This document shows, piece by piece, positions 24,701-33,465 of a stretch of DNA of 64,000 bases; position 1 is the first letter of the stretch, and every line of letters starts with the position of its first letter. A program made the translations under genes and the position numbers. The notes under the pieces are model-generated. The model was not told the origin of the DNA. It saw nothing but the letters and a program-made list of their open reading frames with translations, and did not search any database. Location: positions 142,659,725-142,723,724 of the forward strand of contig CM037588.1 of NCBI GenBank assembly GCA_021018995.1, read 5' to 3'. This DNA comes from Chloranthus sessilifolius (taxonomy: Eukaryota > Streptophyta > Magnoliopsida > Chloranthales > Chloranthaceae).

Positions 24701-26571
24701 TCACTACAATCAAGCAAGCCCGATTAGCTACAGTATTTATTAACAATGATCTTAAACTTGTTGAACGGCTTCGGGAGGTCGGTGAATGTCTGGGCATAGG
24801 TCGTCGGGCCCCAAGATCCGGGTGGTATATATATAGTTTATTATATGCATTCAATTTTTAACTCTATGAGAACAAAAACCATTAAATAAGAGTATCAGAA
24901 TAATATTGTCGAGGAGATATCTGGTTTCGCCGAAGCTGGGGCACAAGAGTGTCGAAGAAAGAGGAAGAGAAGATTAAAAAAAATGTCTCTTGAGTTGACA
25001 CCCCACCCCAACTTTAGACTGCCCATGTGGGCACCCGGGCAGGCACCCCAGGCCCGGTCTGCCCGAATAAACTGGGGTGCCTGGGAGCCGGAACCGCCCG
25101 GGCGGCTTCCTCGAGCAAATTTAAGAAGATTGTTTATTAATTATAATATAAATTTTCACTCTTCAATAAAAAACACAATGACCACTTGGTTAGCTATAAA
25201 ACCTAAAAACAATAAGGTTTTAAATTCAAATCTACTCTCTATGATTTTAAAATTTTATTTTTAGATAGAATAGTTAGCATTAACCTGTCAATTCGATTGT
25301 CATGCTGAATCAAATCGAATTGAACCATGAACTGGTTCGTTGTACCAATGCACAATTCGCAATTTGCTGGGTGAATGAGCGAATCAAGTAATATAGGTTT
25401 TATGTACAAAACAAGACTGATCCATATCGGCCAATATGTATCGGCTTCGGCCTAACACGTCAATTTCAAGAGCAGATATGACATATGATACAATATCGGC
25501 CTATTGGTTGATATTGATACCATAGCTGCCCATATCAGCTGATATGACCAACTGTATCGGTTTAATACCGAAAATGTCCTTTGATTAATATTGATTTATT
25601 TTTCTCAAATAAAATGATTTTTAAATTTTAATTTTTTTTTAAGAAGGTTAAAATATCTGCCAAGGCAGCCAATCCATATCAGAATGGGTTGACATATATC
25701 GGCCGGACTGCTGGCTGATATGAACCGGTTTAGATACCTATCATTATATGGTATAAATTAATCCTTACGGATGGGATTTGCGTTGGTATTAGGTGCACGG
25801 ACCGTGTGCCAAGGAGGTGCGTGGTTAGCTAAACTGGTCAAACCTCAGGAGAAGTGCAGATATATATGGGCTCTAAAGTGGTGAAAGAGCATTGACTGGA
25901 TGAGATCATTGTTACCAAAATCGGCATTTTTTTTTTGAAAAAACTTGTTTTAAATGTGTTTTCTTCATTAAACGTTAAGAACATTTTCAAAATGCGTTTA
26001 AAAATAAAAAATAAAAACATGTTTTTTTTAATCACAATTTTTGCGTATTAAACACGTTACTTACGAAATCTTCTTTTTGTGTCCAAAAAATATTTAGTTC
26101 TTTATATTTCACATATTTTCATTACTTGTCTCAAGTTTTTTCCAATTTTTCCCGAGTTGTACTATTTTTTCCCCTTTTTTGTTTTTGGCCTTGCCGGATT
26201 TTTTCCCCCAATTTCTGATTTGGTAACTATGGATGAGATTGACCTGTCCACTGTTTGGGCTGTGCACCTAATCCCAACCCTGGTGGTTATGAGCCAGCAG
26301 TTAGGTGTCTGAATAAATAGTCATTAATTACAATGAAATTATGTATAAGCAAAATTATAAATTGTGTTTTCATTATTTTTTCCAATTTTTCCCGAATTTT
26401 GCTGATTTTTTTCCCTTTTTTGTTTTCTGCCTTGCAGATTTTTTTTCCCAATTTCCGGCTTGGTAACTATGGATGAGATTGACCTGTCTGCTGTTTATTG
26501 TGTGCACCTAATCCCAACCCTTGTGGTTATGAGCCAGCAGTTAGGTGTCTATCAATAAATAGTCATTAATT

Positions 26572-26615
<44 letters not shown>

Positions 26616-27621
26616 AACAGAAGAAAGACCATGTTATCACCACCCAAGCCCACCCAAAAGGGACCAAACAAAAAATACCTGAAGAAAACAAGATCCAAAA
26701 CCAGCTCTTCCCATATTCTTCCCAAATCTATAACACGGACAACTGAAAACACAAAAAAAAGAAAAGAAAATTGAATCAGTCCAGCAAATTGAACCCTTAA
26801 ACATAATTACACAACCACAATTAAAGAAAAAACAATCACATTCAGAAAACGAAAAAAAAAGCTTCCGCCCTTTAATCTTCAAACAGTAATCTAAATATTT
26901 AATCTCTCCTCCCAGAAACAAGTTCATCTAAACAATCATAATAATAATAAATTTAGAAAAGAAAAAGGAAAAAAAGAAATTCAATTTTTAAAAAATCCTC
27001 AAAATCAACGAAGCTTCCTCCATCGCTCAAAGTTTTCCATCAAACTCTCCTCTTTAAAACAAAAGGATCTATAAAAAGAAAACTCATTATACAACAGTGA
27101 AAAAACACTCATAATGGTAAAAAATATAAAAATTTAAAACAAAAAACAAAGAAATAGCAATTAAAGAAACCTCAACAACAACAACGCTTACTCCATTGCT
27201 CAAAAAATTTCAGTAAACGCCCATCTTTAAAATAAAAGGATCCATTAAAAAAAAAAACATTACACAAAAGCTAAAAATAAAAAAAAAAAACAAAATTTAC
27301 GAAATAAAAGTCAGAAGACCTTCATTCAAAATTGAAAACCCTGAAAAAAATTCACCATGCGGTTTCGAAAGCGATTCGACGATCTTCGAAGCAATCGAGA
27401 ACTTCCCCTTCCCACATCCTCTGAACACCACCGATTTCTCCTCCGTCTTCTTCAATGTCCCCCACCTTCCCTCTCTTCTCCACCGAAAACCCCTGCGTCT
27501 GCAAAGCAACAGTCGCACACAGCATATCGAAATCTAAAACTGCAACACCTTCCAAAAACCTCTCCCCCTCTTCCTCTCCACCACCATTAACAGCTGTTTC
27601 GTCGTTCTCAGAATCCGCCAT
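14247..27621 (-). CDS. PLAC8 (Cys-rich) family membrane protein, five exons
   Basis: Reading on the minus strand, exons are 27621-27356, 26742-26679, 16312-16148, 15092-15027 and 14489-14247, all with GT..AG borders, giving 267 residues. The N-terminus (1-65) is acidic. Then come GGVQRMWEGEVLDCFEDRR, a CCPC motif (residues 89-92), two hydrophobic segments (about 111-130 and 136-154), the RTQIRKQFNI motif, CPCCTLC (180-186), and ESRTLEINNVQDGVWRGRGD with GDTICIGSYGEG. This order and Cys pattern match plant PLAC8 proteins. The family includes cell number regulators and cadmium-resistance proteins, but this long-N-terminal subgroup has no settled function. A membrane location is inferred from the hydrophobic pair. 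No stop or frameshift interrupts the exons. Intron 2 (16313-26678, about 10.4 kb) is packed with transposons. The exon chain is assembled by eye and not confirmed by transcript. Confidence 0.85.
14622..14868. mobile_element. PIF/Tourist-like MITE in PLAC8 intron 4
   Basis: Inverted ends AGCCTTGTTTGGC and ACCAAACAGGGCC, flanked by TAA on both sides (14619-14621 and 14869-14871). 247 bp, non-coding. Confidence 0.65.
15027..15092 (-). CDS. PLAC8 gene exon 4
   Basis: A 66-base exon encoding GSDSFVDDCLSHLICPCCTL plus CQ. Acceptor GCCTGCAG and donor GTTCCT are visible. It carries the second Cys cluster of the PLAC8 domain. Confidence 0.85.
15240..15365 (+). mobile_element. SINE fragment in PLAC8 intron 3
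   Basis: Same family as 18558-18767. It has a box-B-like GAGTTTGAATCCC, then CCACCCTAGGGATTTATATC and GGGGGGGCGCATGT. It is truncated at the 3' side and antisense to the host gene. Confidence 0.6.
15754..15790. repeat. (GA)n microsatellite in PLAC8 intron 3
   Basis: About 18 GA units. Confidence 0.9.
16148..16312 (-). CDS. PLAC8 gene exon 3
   Basis: Encodes residues 111-165. Two hydrophobic segments surround TKRHS, then TYLGFFRTQIRKQFNIG. Acceptor TTGTGTAG precedes 16312. Donor GTGGGT is taken after GGG at 16148, because this keeps phase 0 into exon 4. Confidence 0.85.
16313..17169 (-). other. PLAC8 intron 2, unclassified part
   Basis: AT-rich intron sequence with no recognisable element up to about 17095. 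Around 17100-17165 lie CAGCCC and GGGCCCG words typical of a hAT MITE end. Confidence 0.4.
17170..18340 (-). pseudogene. Decayed LINE C-terminal region (minus strand)
   Basis: Read on the minus strand, 17365-17231 encodes LKLNCDASCKDSSGIGGADG, matching the start of the RNase H-like (RVT_3) domain of plant LINEs. Upstream (17400-18300), interrupted frames contain KLWEWPNQICHG-like and Cys-rich stretches expected between the zinc-binding RT tail and RNase H. Stops and frameshifts are frequent, and part is tandemly duplicated (17698-18142). It lies in the sense of the host gene. Confidence 0.45.
17698..18142. repeat. Tandem duplication, unit about 222 bp
   Basis: The block from AGATAAATGACACTTACGAG to CTATCTCCGTTTTGAA occurs twice in direct order (about 17698-17919 and 17920-18142) with only a few differences, for example ATTGCGAAG against ATTGTGAAG. 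A recent local duplication within PLAC8 intron 2. Confidence 0.9.
18558..18767 (-). mobile_element. SINE with 14-bp target duplication
   Basis: On the minus strand it starts with a tRNA-like head: a box-A-like TTAGGTGAGCTGG and a box B GAGTTCGAATCCCC. It runs through CCACCCTAGGGATTTATATCC and ends near a short A run. ACACATTTTATACT flanks both sides (18544-18557 and 18768-18781). The family recurs at 15240-15365 and 39641-46035. Confidence 0.8.
19061..19584. mobile_element. hAT MITE, GGTTCGGTTTGG family
   Basis: Ends TAGGGATGTATTCAG and GCACAGCCCTA are inverted. Flanks AAGAGGAC (19053-19060) and GAGAGGAC (19585-19592) match 7 of 8. The interior is rich in AACCGAACC and its complement. Relatives occur at 38262-38621 and 46400-46779. 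Confidence 0.7.
19585..20068. other. PLAC8 intron 2, no feature recognised
   Basis: No coding or repeat signal that I can name. Confidence 0.35.
20069..21380 (+). mobile_element. Deleted LTR retrotransposon in PLAC8 intron 2
   Basis: A full LTR at 20069-20720 begins TGATG, ends CATCA and has a TATA-like CTATATAAAG near 20412. It is followed by a degraded initiator-Met primer-binding site at 20724-20735 (TAATATCAAAGC), then only about 400 bp of interior. A second LTR copy (about 21138-21380) lacks its first two-thirds. The repeated block runs from TTGTGCATCTTGTGAAAGAG to TTTATCATGCATCA. No pol remains. Confidence 0.7.
20724..20735 (+). other. Degraded primer-binding site (initiator Met type)
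   Basis: TAATATCAAAGC starts 4 bp after the LTR end and differs from TGGTATCAAAGC-type sites at two G positions, both now A, consistent with CpG-independent decay. Confidence 0.5.
21510..22000. other. PLAC8 intron 2, unclassified
   Basis: Contains a short direct repeat CCTAGAGAGCA..GTACCC at about 21576 and 21615. Otherwise no recognised feature. Confidence 0.35.
22001..22161. mobile_element. hAT-like MITE, AAGGATCAAAATTTCGG family
   Basis: Ends CAAGGATCAAAACTTCGGG and GGCCAAAATTTTGATCCTTG. Flanking 8-mers TTTGCAAC and CCTGCAAC match 6 of 8. The interior repeats GGGGACCGAAACCGA-like words. Confidence 0.65.
22520..24165 (+). pseudogene. L1-type LINE with reverse transcriptase deleted
   Basis: 22640-22840 encodes an endonuclease (EEP) start with LSVITLQETKWG. 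22940-23110 continues the endonuclease in another frame (IYGSSVNASSADFWFEI, then LGGYFNAI where the family has GDFN, so the catalytic Asp is lost). At about 23115-23165 the sequence jumps straight to the post-RT region (SWGDGLCIRFWDDS, later FTVKSYYRVL and a Cys/His stretch near 23570-23620). The reverse transcriptase is therefore absent. Several stops and frameshifts follow. The 3' end has C and T homopolymers (from 23934), then a TTGTTAATATAAACGAATAT tail. In PLAC8 intron 2, antisense to the gene. Confidence 0.75.
23932..24038 (+). repeat. Homopolymer C and T tracts
   Basis: About 22 C from 23934 and about 20 T from 24019, in the LINE 3' untranslated region. Open frames rich in Pro, Gly, Phe or Lys here are artefacts of these tracts. 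Confidence 0.85.
24362..24600. repeat. Tandem duplication, unit 117 bp
   Basis: TTTCTTATGGCTATAGCAAC starts at 24364 and again at 24481. The two units are nearly identical up to GGTGTATCATT. Confidence 0.9.
24650..25405. mobile_element. Inverted-repeat element with internal insertion
   Basis: The left arm (TTCACTGGTTCGCTATG, then GGAATTTGCAATTCAC) is roughly complementary to the right arm (CAATTCGCAATTTGC, then GAATGAGCGAATC). The interior has a GC-rich stretch (25000-25110, CCCGGGCAGG-like) and a SINE-like box pair near 25178-25235 (GACCACTTGGTTAGC and TAAATTCAAATC). Class not assigned. Confidence 0.35.
25405..25745. mobile_element. MITE-like repeat, TATCGG family
   Basis: Dense in ATATCGGC, GATATG and CCGGTTTAGATACC words, as at 5545-5870. 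Confidence 0.4.
26116..26575. repeat. Tandem duplication, unit about 240 bp
   Basis: Two direct copies (about 26116-26333 and 26356-26575) share TTTTTCCAATTTTTCCCGA, GGTAACTATGGATGAGATTG and GAGCCAGCAGTTAGGTGTCT. It lies about 100 bp from the 5' splice site of PLAC8 intron 2. Confidence 0.85.
26576..26613. repeat. (TA)n microsatellite in PLAC8 intron 2
   Basis: About 17 TA units right beside the 240-bp tandem duplication. Confidence 0.9.
26679..26742 (-). CDS. PLAC8 gene exon 2
   Basis: A 64-base exon completing Cys89 and encoding CPCYRFGKNMGRAGFGSCFLQ. Acceptor TTTTCAG precedes 26742 and donor GTATTT follows 26679. It is too short to stand out as an open frame, but the motif is diagnostic of the family. 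Confidence 0.85.
27356..27621 (-). CDS. PLAC8 gene exon 1
   Basis: Encodes residues 1-88 plus two bases of Cys89. It opens MADSENDETAV and is Glu/Gly-rich at first, then reads into VQRMWEGEVLDCFEDRRIAF. The donor follows GCATG at 27356. The ATG at 27621 is preceded (27622-27650, read on the minus strand) by a telo-box-like AAACCCTAACCCTAA leader. Confidence 0.85.
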
Positions 27622-27832
27622 TAATGAAAAATTAGGGTTAGGGTTTCGTGCTCTGCTTCTTCTTCTACTTCTTCTTTATGGGGTTTCTTTGAACCAACTT
27701 TTCTGGTAACCGTTAAAAAAGCTTTTTTTAGGGTTTTTGATGGGGGAGTTTTGATGGGGGAGCAGAGGGATTTTGCTCTGGAAGTGGATTGGTTCATTGG
27801 TGGGTGGACCTCTGGGGCCGACATCTCATCCC

Positions 27833-27887
27833 CACGTCACGTGCTGCTTTGGCGCATGCATTTGTCGGTTTGTGTTTAACCACGTGG
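27833..27887 (-). promoter_or_regulatory. ACGT-core cluster upstream of PLAC8 gene
   Basis: CACGTCACGTG (27833-27843) and the palindrome CCACGTGG (27880-27887) lie 212-266 bp upstream of the PLAC8 ATG. G-box/ABRE-like cores are bound by bZIP and bHLH factors. The role is inferred from motif and position. Confidence 0.45.
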
Positions 27888-28040
27888 CGCCAGTTGAGCG
27901 GTTGGATTTTACGGCTGCGGTTCTCTAAAGTTGCTTGTGCCTATATTTAAGGGAAATTTGAGCGGTAAATTTAGATGTTTAAGAGTTGGGTCTGATGTTC
28001 CTTTTAATAACGAAATAACCTTCAGCTATATATTATTTTG

Positions 28041-28230
28041 TAGGGGTGCCAATGGGTTGGGTTGGGTTGGGTTGGGTTGCGTTCGACATGGACCCGACCG
28101 GAGAACCGATTCGATTGGACTGATTTGGATCTGACCATTTGGACCCGATTGGGTCCAGGTCTAATAAAGTTTGGACTCAGAATCGGACCCAATCGAGCTC
28201 TGGATTTAGAACCGATTATATAGATAATTA
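28041..28230. mobile_element. hAT MITE left end
   Basis: TAGGGGTGCCAATGGGTTGGG followed by TGGGT repeats and CCCGACC/GGACCCGA words, the classic start of a hAT MITE. The right end is not seen; another MITE end begins at 28247. Confidence 0.5.
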
Positions 28231-28246
28231 TGTTGTATATTATATT

Positions 28247-28300
28247 TAGGGAGTGGGAGTCGGTTTGGTCCTCCAATAGAGGATAGGGATTGTCTTTCAA
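28247..28300. mobile_element. MITE end, GTCCTCCA family
   Basis: GGGAGTGGGAGTCGGTTTGG followed by TCCTCCAATAGAGGAT, like the start of 7415-7785. Only this end is recognised. Confidence 0.45.
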
Positions 28301-28499
28301 ACAGGAAAGAAGTCAGAAACTTTTATTAGACGGGGCCAGAGTGTAAATAAAAAATGTATCAAGATAAAGCCCCAAACTCTAAAGCATGAGTGAAAAGTAT
28401 ATGAAGATCACAAAAAATAAAAATAGCATTCATTAAATATTAATAAAATATTTTAAAAATAATATTAATAATAATAATCTTTTTTTCATATATTTAAAT

Positions 28500-30856
28500 T
28501 TAAACTCAATCTCCTAACGAAATGGAATCTGACGTTCTTTTAGATCATGAAAATAATTTATAATTGAATTTGTACTAAATTTCGCAGCAATTTCTCTTTC
28601 GATATATATAATCAAAGAATCCATTAGAAACTCATCTTCAATTTTATTTTGAAGTCTACTTTTGAAAATATTCATGAATGAAAATGTTCATTCTGTAGTT
28701 GCAGTAGAAACAGGAAGAGTATGCACAAATACAACAACTTGAAAAACAAGTTGGTAGATAATTGAATTTCTAGTGCAAACCAATCATTGACACAATTCAG
28801 AAATAGTTGACAATCCCTGAAAGTTTGAATGTCGAACTATGTTGTATTCATAATGGTAAAGTTTTGTTTTCGATTGTTCCTTCTCAAATTTTGTGAAGCC
28901 TTGCGGATAAAATTTGTTTACTAACTGACAAATATCACCAAGTCTAAAAGATTCACGTGCAACTCAAGGATCAAGAGTCGAGCAAAGAATAAGTAACTCC
29001 ATCAAATCGTCACTGAACCGGCGATTTAATTATTGCAGATGAGAATCTATTACAACACAAAAAATATCCGCTCGATAATGAGCATTCATATCAGGGACTT
29101 CTATATTGCGTTTTTCGTAAAATAACTTTACATCGGTAAGTAAAGTATTCTATTTATTATCTCTAAATTCCTGGATACCTGCTTTAGTAGATGAAACAAG
29201 ATGCATGACATTTAAACTGTCTTGATGTTTGGATTGCAATTTTTCACATATCAGTGATCTGCATAATTTCTTTTATCAAATGTAAAATGAAGATAAATTC
29301 AAATGAAGTCATTGTCTGATAAATTGAGTTTGCTTTTGCTCGTTGAGAAGAAGTAGTACCCTCGTCAATAATTTTAAGAAAAACTTCATATGTTGGACTG
29401 AACAATTTGATCAAGCTAGAAACTGATGTCAAGTGAGAACTCCAACAACTATCTCTAGCCCGTTGTAAAGTACCAATTTGATTAAGTCCTCTTTCACTCC
29501 CAATCTCATCATTTTCAATTAGTTGAGCATTTAAAACAGCTTGAGCAACCCTCAAATGTTCACAACAATTACATGAGACACTAACAATATTGACAATATA
29601 ATTCAACTTAGTAAAAAATTAATGAATACAAATAACTTCTTTTGATATTGCCACTAATGACAATTGCAAACAGTGAGCGAAACAGTAAATATAGTAGGCA
29701 TAAGGACAATCATTTGAAATCAAAGCTTGCAACAATCCATTCAACTCACCTCACATGTTACTTACACCGTCATATTCTTACCCTCAAATGTTTTAAATGT
29801 CTAGATTATAAGAAGACAATACATAATATATTTTATTTTTTAGGGTTAATGCCACAGTATCTGAGACATGAATAAGTCCAAAAAAATGCTCCTGCACAAA
29901 GTCATCCTTATCAACAAATCTTAAAATCATAGTCATTTGCTCCTTTGTTGATTCATCACGAGTTTCATCAACAAGTACCTAAAATTTTGCATCACCAATT
30001 TCTTCGCGAATTACCTTTTTCACTTTATTTGAAAAAACATGTAAGATTTCTTTTTGTATCATTGGCGAGCTTTAACAATCACTTCGGCAACCTTTTCATT
30101 GTATGAAACCACCAAACTCAATATTTCAAGAAAATTTTCTCGATTGGTTGAACTCACATTAGCATCCCGGCTTCTAAAAGCAGTACCTTGAAATGTAAGC
30201 ACTCGAAAGTATCAATTGAAGCTTTCAAGTGCAGCCGATTGTTTGTAATTTGTTCAGAAGTGAGATTTTCAAACACGTTTTGTATGTGTTTTGATTGGTT
30301 CATCAAGTCCTCACATGACCTTTCAACAATTTTGTGAGCTGAATTAGGATCTTTCCCTATATGATTCAAAAAAGCACAATTTTTTTCATCCCTTTCTTCT
30401 AATTTATGATCCATCAGCAGTGAATCTACATTGCTTAGGATGTGTAGATGGCTTAGCAAAGAGAAAGTATGACAAACAAAAGGCTGCATATTTATTCGGG
30501 GAATATTCAAGTCATGAAGAAAATAGCTTGAACCGTGAAGGTTGAAAGCTACGAAGATGACTTGCTGGTTCAAATTTTAGGTATTTTGAGAGAGTAGGTT
30601 GGTATAGACCAACTTTGATATAAGCTCGTCGAATTTTATCTAGTTGACAAATATCATAATTCCATATCTGACAATGTAATCCAGGATCACGCTCCAATGA
30701 ACTCCTATTAATTTCTTTCATGTCAACTTTTTGAGATTTTTTTAAAGGCGCTAAAGGGCTTTCAGGGATATCAGATGTTGGCGATGATGCATCTTCTGAA
30801 CTTTGTGCATTTTTTCTTTTGAAAAAGTCAATTATTATATTTGACTTTCGCTTCAT
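28500..30856 (-). pseudogene. Dead hAT transposase (TTF-type zinc finger / DUF4371 type)
   Basis: The N-terminus at 30856 reads MKRKSNIIIDFFKRKN, then SLERDPGLHCQIWNYD, RRAYIKVGLYQPTLSKY and SFQPSRFKLF, typical of the TTF zinc-finger head. 30573-30154 continues with a region like NAHKIVERSCEDLMNQSKHI, and 29606-29244 covers the middle. 28690-28520 encodes a C-terminal dimerisation-like tail (MNIFKSRLQNKIEDEFLMDS). The frame is cut by many stops and shifts, so no active enzyme is possible. Terminal repeats were not identified. Confidence 0.75.
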
Positions 30857-31149
30857 CTATAAATAAAGAAAGTGAAACAATATTTAGGTAGGATAACCGA
30901 ACGACATTTAGGTAGAATCACCGATACAAGGAACTTATATATATAAATAATATTCTATATTTTACACCGTATATAAATTTTAAGGTAAAAAAAAGAACGT
31001 AATTGAGCTTATCTTTAACCATGTGCTCAAAATAATAAAACTTTTCTAAAAGCCCTAGAGGCTTTTTCTAGGTCTCCTTCCTCTTGGAAACCTCTTCTTA
31101 CCACCAAATTTCATAGAAAAACAATGAAGAATAACAAGTGATGGAAATT
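30857..31149. other. Upstream flank of dead hAT transposase
   Basis: AT-rich with no named feature. It may contain the lost 5' end of the transposon. Confidence 0.35.
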
Positions 31150-31425
31150 ATTTTTTGCCCAAATCTTCTGCACAAGAGATTTTGAGATCATGGTCTACCA
31201 TCAAATTATCATTTTTTATTCTATTAACATATATTTTAAAAACTAGCCCAAAAATCAGGTTTTAGCATGAAGTGTGTCATGTGAGTTTAGGGCCACTTTT
31301 TGGAATTTTTGTTGTGTGGTATTAACAATGGACCACCAAATGATATGCTCATGGTCTCAAGATCCCTTGCCTAAATGTAAAATTAGAATAAAATTATGGT
31401 ATATCATTCATTGTACATTAAGTTG
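31150..31425. mobile_element. Foldback MITE, GATCTCAAGATC family
   Basis: The left arm has GCACAAGAGATTTTGAGATC and ATGGTCTACCATC. The right arm has GATATGCTCATGGTCTCAAG and ATCCCTTGC. Decayed copy. Confidence 0.5.
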
Positions 31426-32088
31426 GAATCATCTGCGATTGATTTAAACAACTTATAGTAAAAAATATTTAAATATTATAATTTTTCGCTCAAACTTTTT
31501 TGGTGTTGGGATCGCGGCGATCACCTAATCTGATATGGATCGGTTTTATGCTGACTGATTTGGTGACCAATACCGATATTTGAAACCTTGTCTCATAGCA
31601 CTAATCGGCCAACACCAAAAAATTTCGGTACATCGGATCGTTACTAGTGGCACCAAAATTCCGGGATAGGCACTCAAAATACTAAAAGGGGATTTTTTTT
31701 TTTTAATTAGAAGAATTTTTTTTTTCTCTATGGATCGGATAACAGTGCCTCAGTGCACGATCCAGGCGGCGCACGAGATGTTTGCTACTTAGAGAGAGAG
31801 TACCTGGGGCGGTTGATTTTTGTGGCGGCCGGCGTCAAGCAATGAGCGTGATGGCGATGGACCGACAGTGTCGAGTTGCTGTGAGGCTGCACTGCTGCAG
31901 GCTGCTTGGAGTTTGCGGCTTGCGTGTTGTGTCGGTGAGAGAGGATTTCAGACTTTAGAGGACGAAAGAGACAGAGAGGAGTTCAATCTGTTAAGAGTTC
32001 AAAGTTTAGAAGAAGAAAAGAGAGAGATGACAAAAGAGAGAAAGAGAGAGGAGTTTAATCGTTTAGAGGAAAAAGAGAGAGAGAGGAC

Positions 32089-32133
<45 letters not shown>

Positions 32134-32227
32134 AAAAAACAAAATTGCTAGGGGGTGTAATTCTTAGCTAGGTTAGTTGCTTGGGCCAGCACTCAGCGGG
32201 CCTTAAAAGGTGTTTTTTTTTTAATTG
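31426..32227. other. Intergenic with (GA)n-rich frame, no supported gene
   Basis: 31505-31650 has TATCGG-family words. 31780-32130 is rich in GAGA, ending in a (GA)n run at about 32093-32129. The Glu/Arg-rich open frame across 31820-32167 is a product of that repeat and has no recognised domain. Confidence 0.4.
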
Positions 32228-32595
32228 GAGGGGGACCATGACCCATGTTGGCATTCCCCTAACTCCATCCTTGCGTCGCAGTTACACATGGAGCTCCATA
32301 TGGCATTCAAAATGTATTTGGGTGGGGTGCGTTGTTTAGATCAATTTAAAAATAAATAGTTTAAAAAAAAAAAAATTTATAGCACAAATCAAGCTTGGAC
32401 TAGTTTCAACGATTCAAAATTTATTGCTAAAGAAATGCATGGTAAATATGAGTTTTCAATTTTATTTTTTTCAAAGATAATATAAGCAATGCACGCGTGC
32501 TACATGTGGTATAAAAATAGTGTTACGAGTGCCCAATGAAGTTCCATGTAAGAGCTTAGAGGACGCTCACCGTCCTCCATTGGAAGACGAAACCA
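32228..32595. mobile_element. Degraded MITE, GTCCTCCA family
   Basis: The right end carries GAGGACGCTCACCGTCCTCC. The inner part has GGAGCTCCATATGGCATTC, matching GGAACTCCACGTGGCACCC of the copy at 7415-7785. The left end is poorly defined. Confidence 0.5.
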
Positions 32596-33154
32596 TATGT
32601 ATTTTGTATAAAAGAATTAGAGCAAGGGGCTATATTTATTTATTTGATTTAGAGTTAACAATTTCATAAGGGGCCATTGCTTGTCCAATAATAAAAGCTT
32701 TGGATGGTTAAGGGTGAGTATGTGATTTCGATCTAAGGAGTGTCTAAAAGGCCAGAGGTTGGGCTTGTTTCCTGTCCATCCCTCCTATACAAGACCAACA
32801 CTAGGTAATGGTCTTTTCACCTGAACCTAAATTGAACCTGAAACAATCTTCAAGGAAGTTGGCATGGGCCAAGACCCAACAAATGAGTCTAAGAATGATT
32901 ATTTGGATCCAATCCGGAGCCAACCCAATTTCAATTGGGTTGGGCGACCCCGGACTTAGATCCCATCGACCCATGTACACCCCGATAAACTTGGCAACGC
33001 TTAAATGCCTCTCAAGCTTAAAAATAATCAATCGGAATGAAACTCACCTGGCCCACTTGTAGATTCTCACATAATTAGCATAGAAGTTGAAATAGGGCAA
33101 AAACCCAAAAGCGAAGGCCAGTCTTTCCCAAAAACACTTTCTAAGGGTAGAAAT
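32596..33154. other. Intergenic, no gene seen
   Basis: GGGTTGGG, CCCAACC and GACCCATG words around 32870-32980 suggest a hAT MITE relic. No coding signal. Confidence 0.35.
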
Positions 33155-33465
33155 ATTGGATGAACCATTGAATGTTTCAAATCAAATGATGGAGATCGTT
33201 TTTCGTCCCATTCTTCAACAAAAATTTCTTGAGATCACGGGCCTACTTTCAGACGATCATATGCTGATTCCACTAGACACATCCCAAAAGGTGAACTTGA
33301 TCATAGCATATTATCAAATATAATTAAAGTTCAAATTTTGGGATGTGTGCCGCGTGGAATCAACAGTTGGCCGTCTGATAGTAGGCTCATGATCTCAAGA
33401 TCTATGGTGTGGAAGATTGGGAGAAATAATGTATCTCTATTTTTTTATTTAAAGTAGTCAACAGA
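33155..33465. mobile_element. Foldback MITE, GATCTCAAGATC family
   Basis: A large hairpin. Left arm words AATTTCTTGAGATCACGGGC, CCTACTTTCAGACGATC and GATTCCACTAGACACATCCC are answered on the right by GGGATGTGTGCCGCGTGG, CCGTCTGATAGTAGGC and CATGATCTCAAGATC. This is the clearest full-length pair of arms in the family. Confidence 0.65.

Noticed and set aside
31820..32167. 115-residue Glu/Arg-rich frame
   Set aside because: Mostly a (GA)n repeat product, with no domain and no supporting gene structure.
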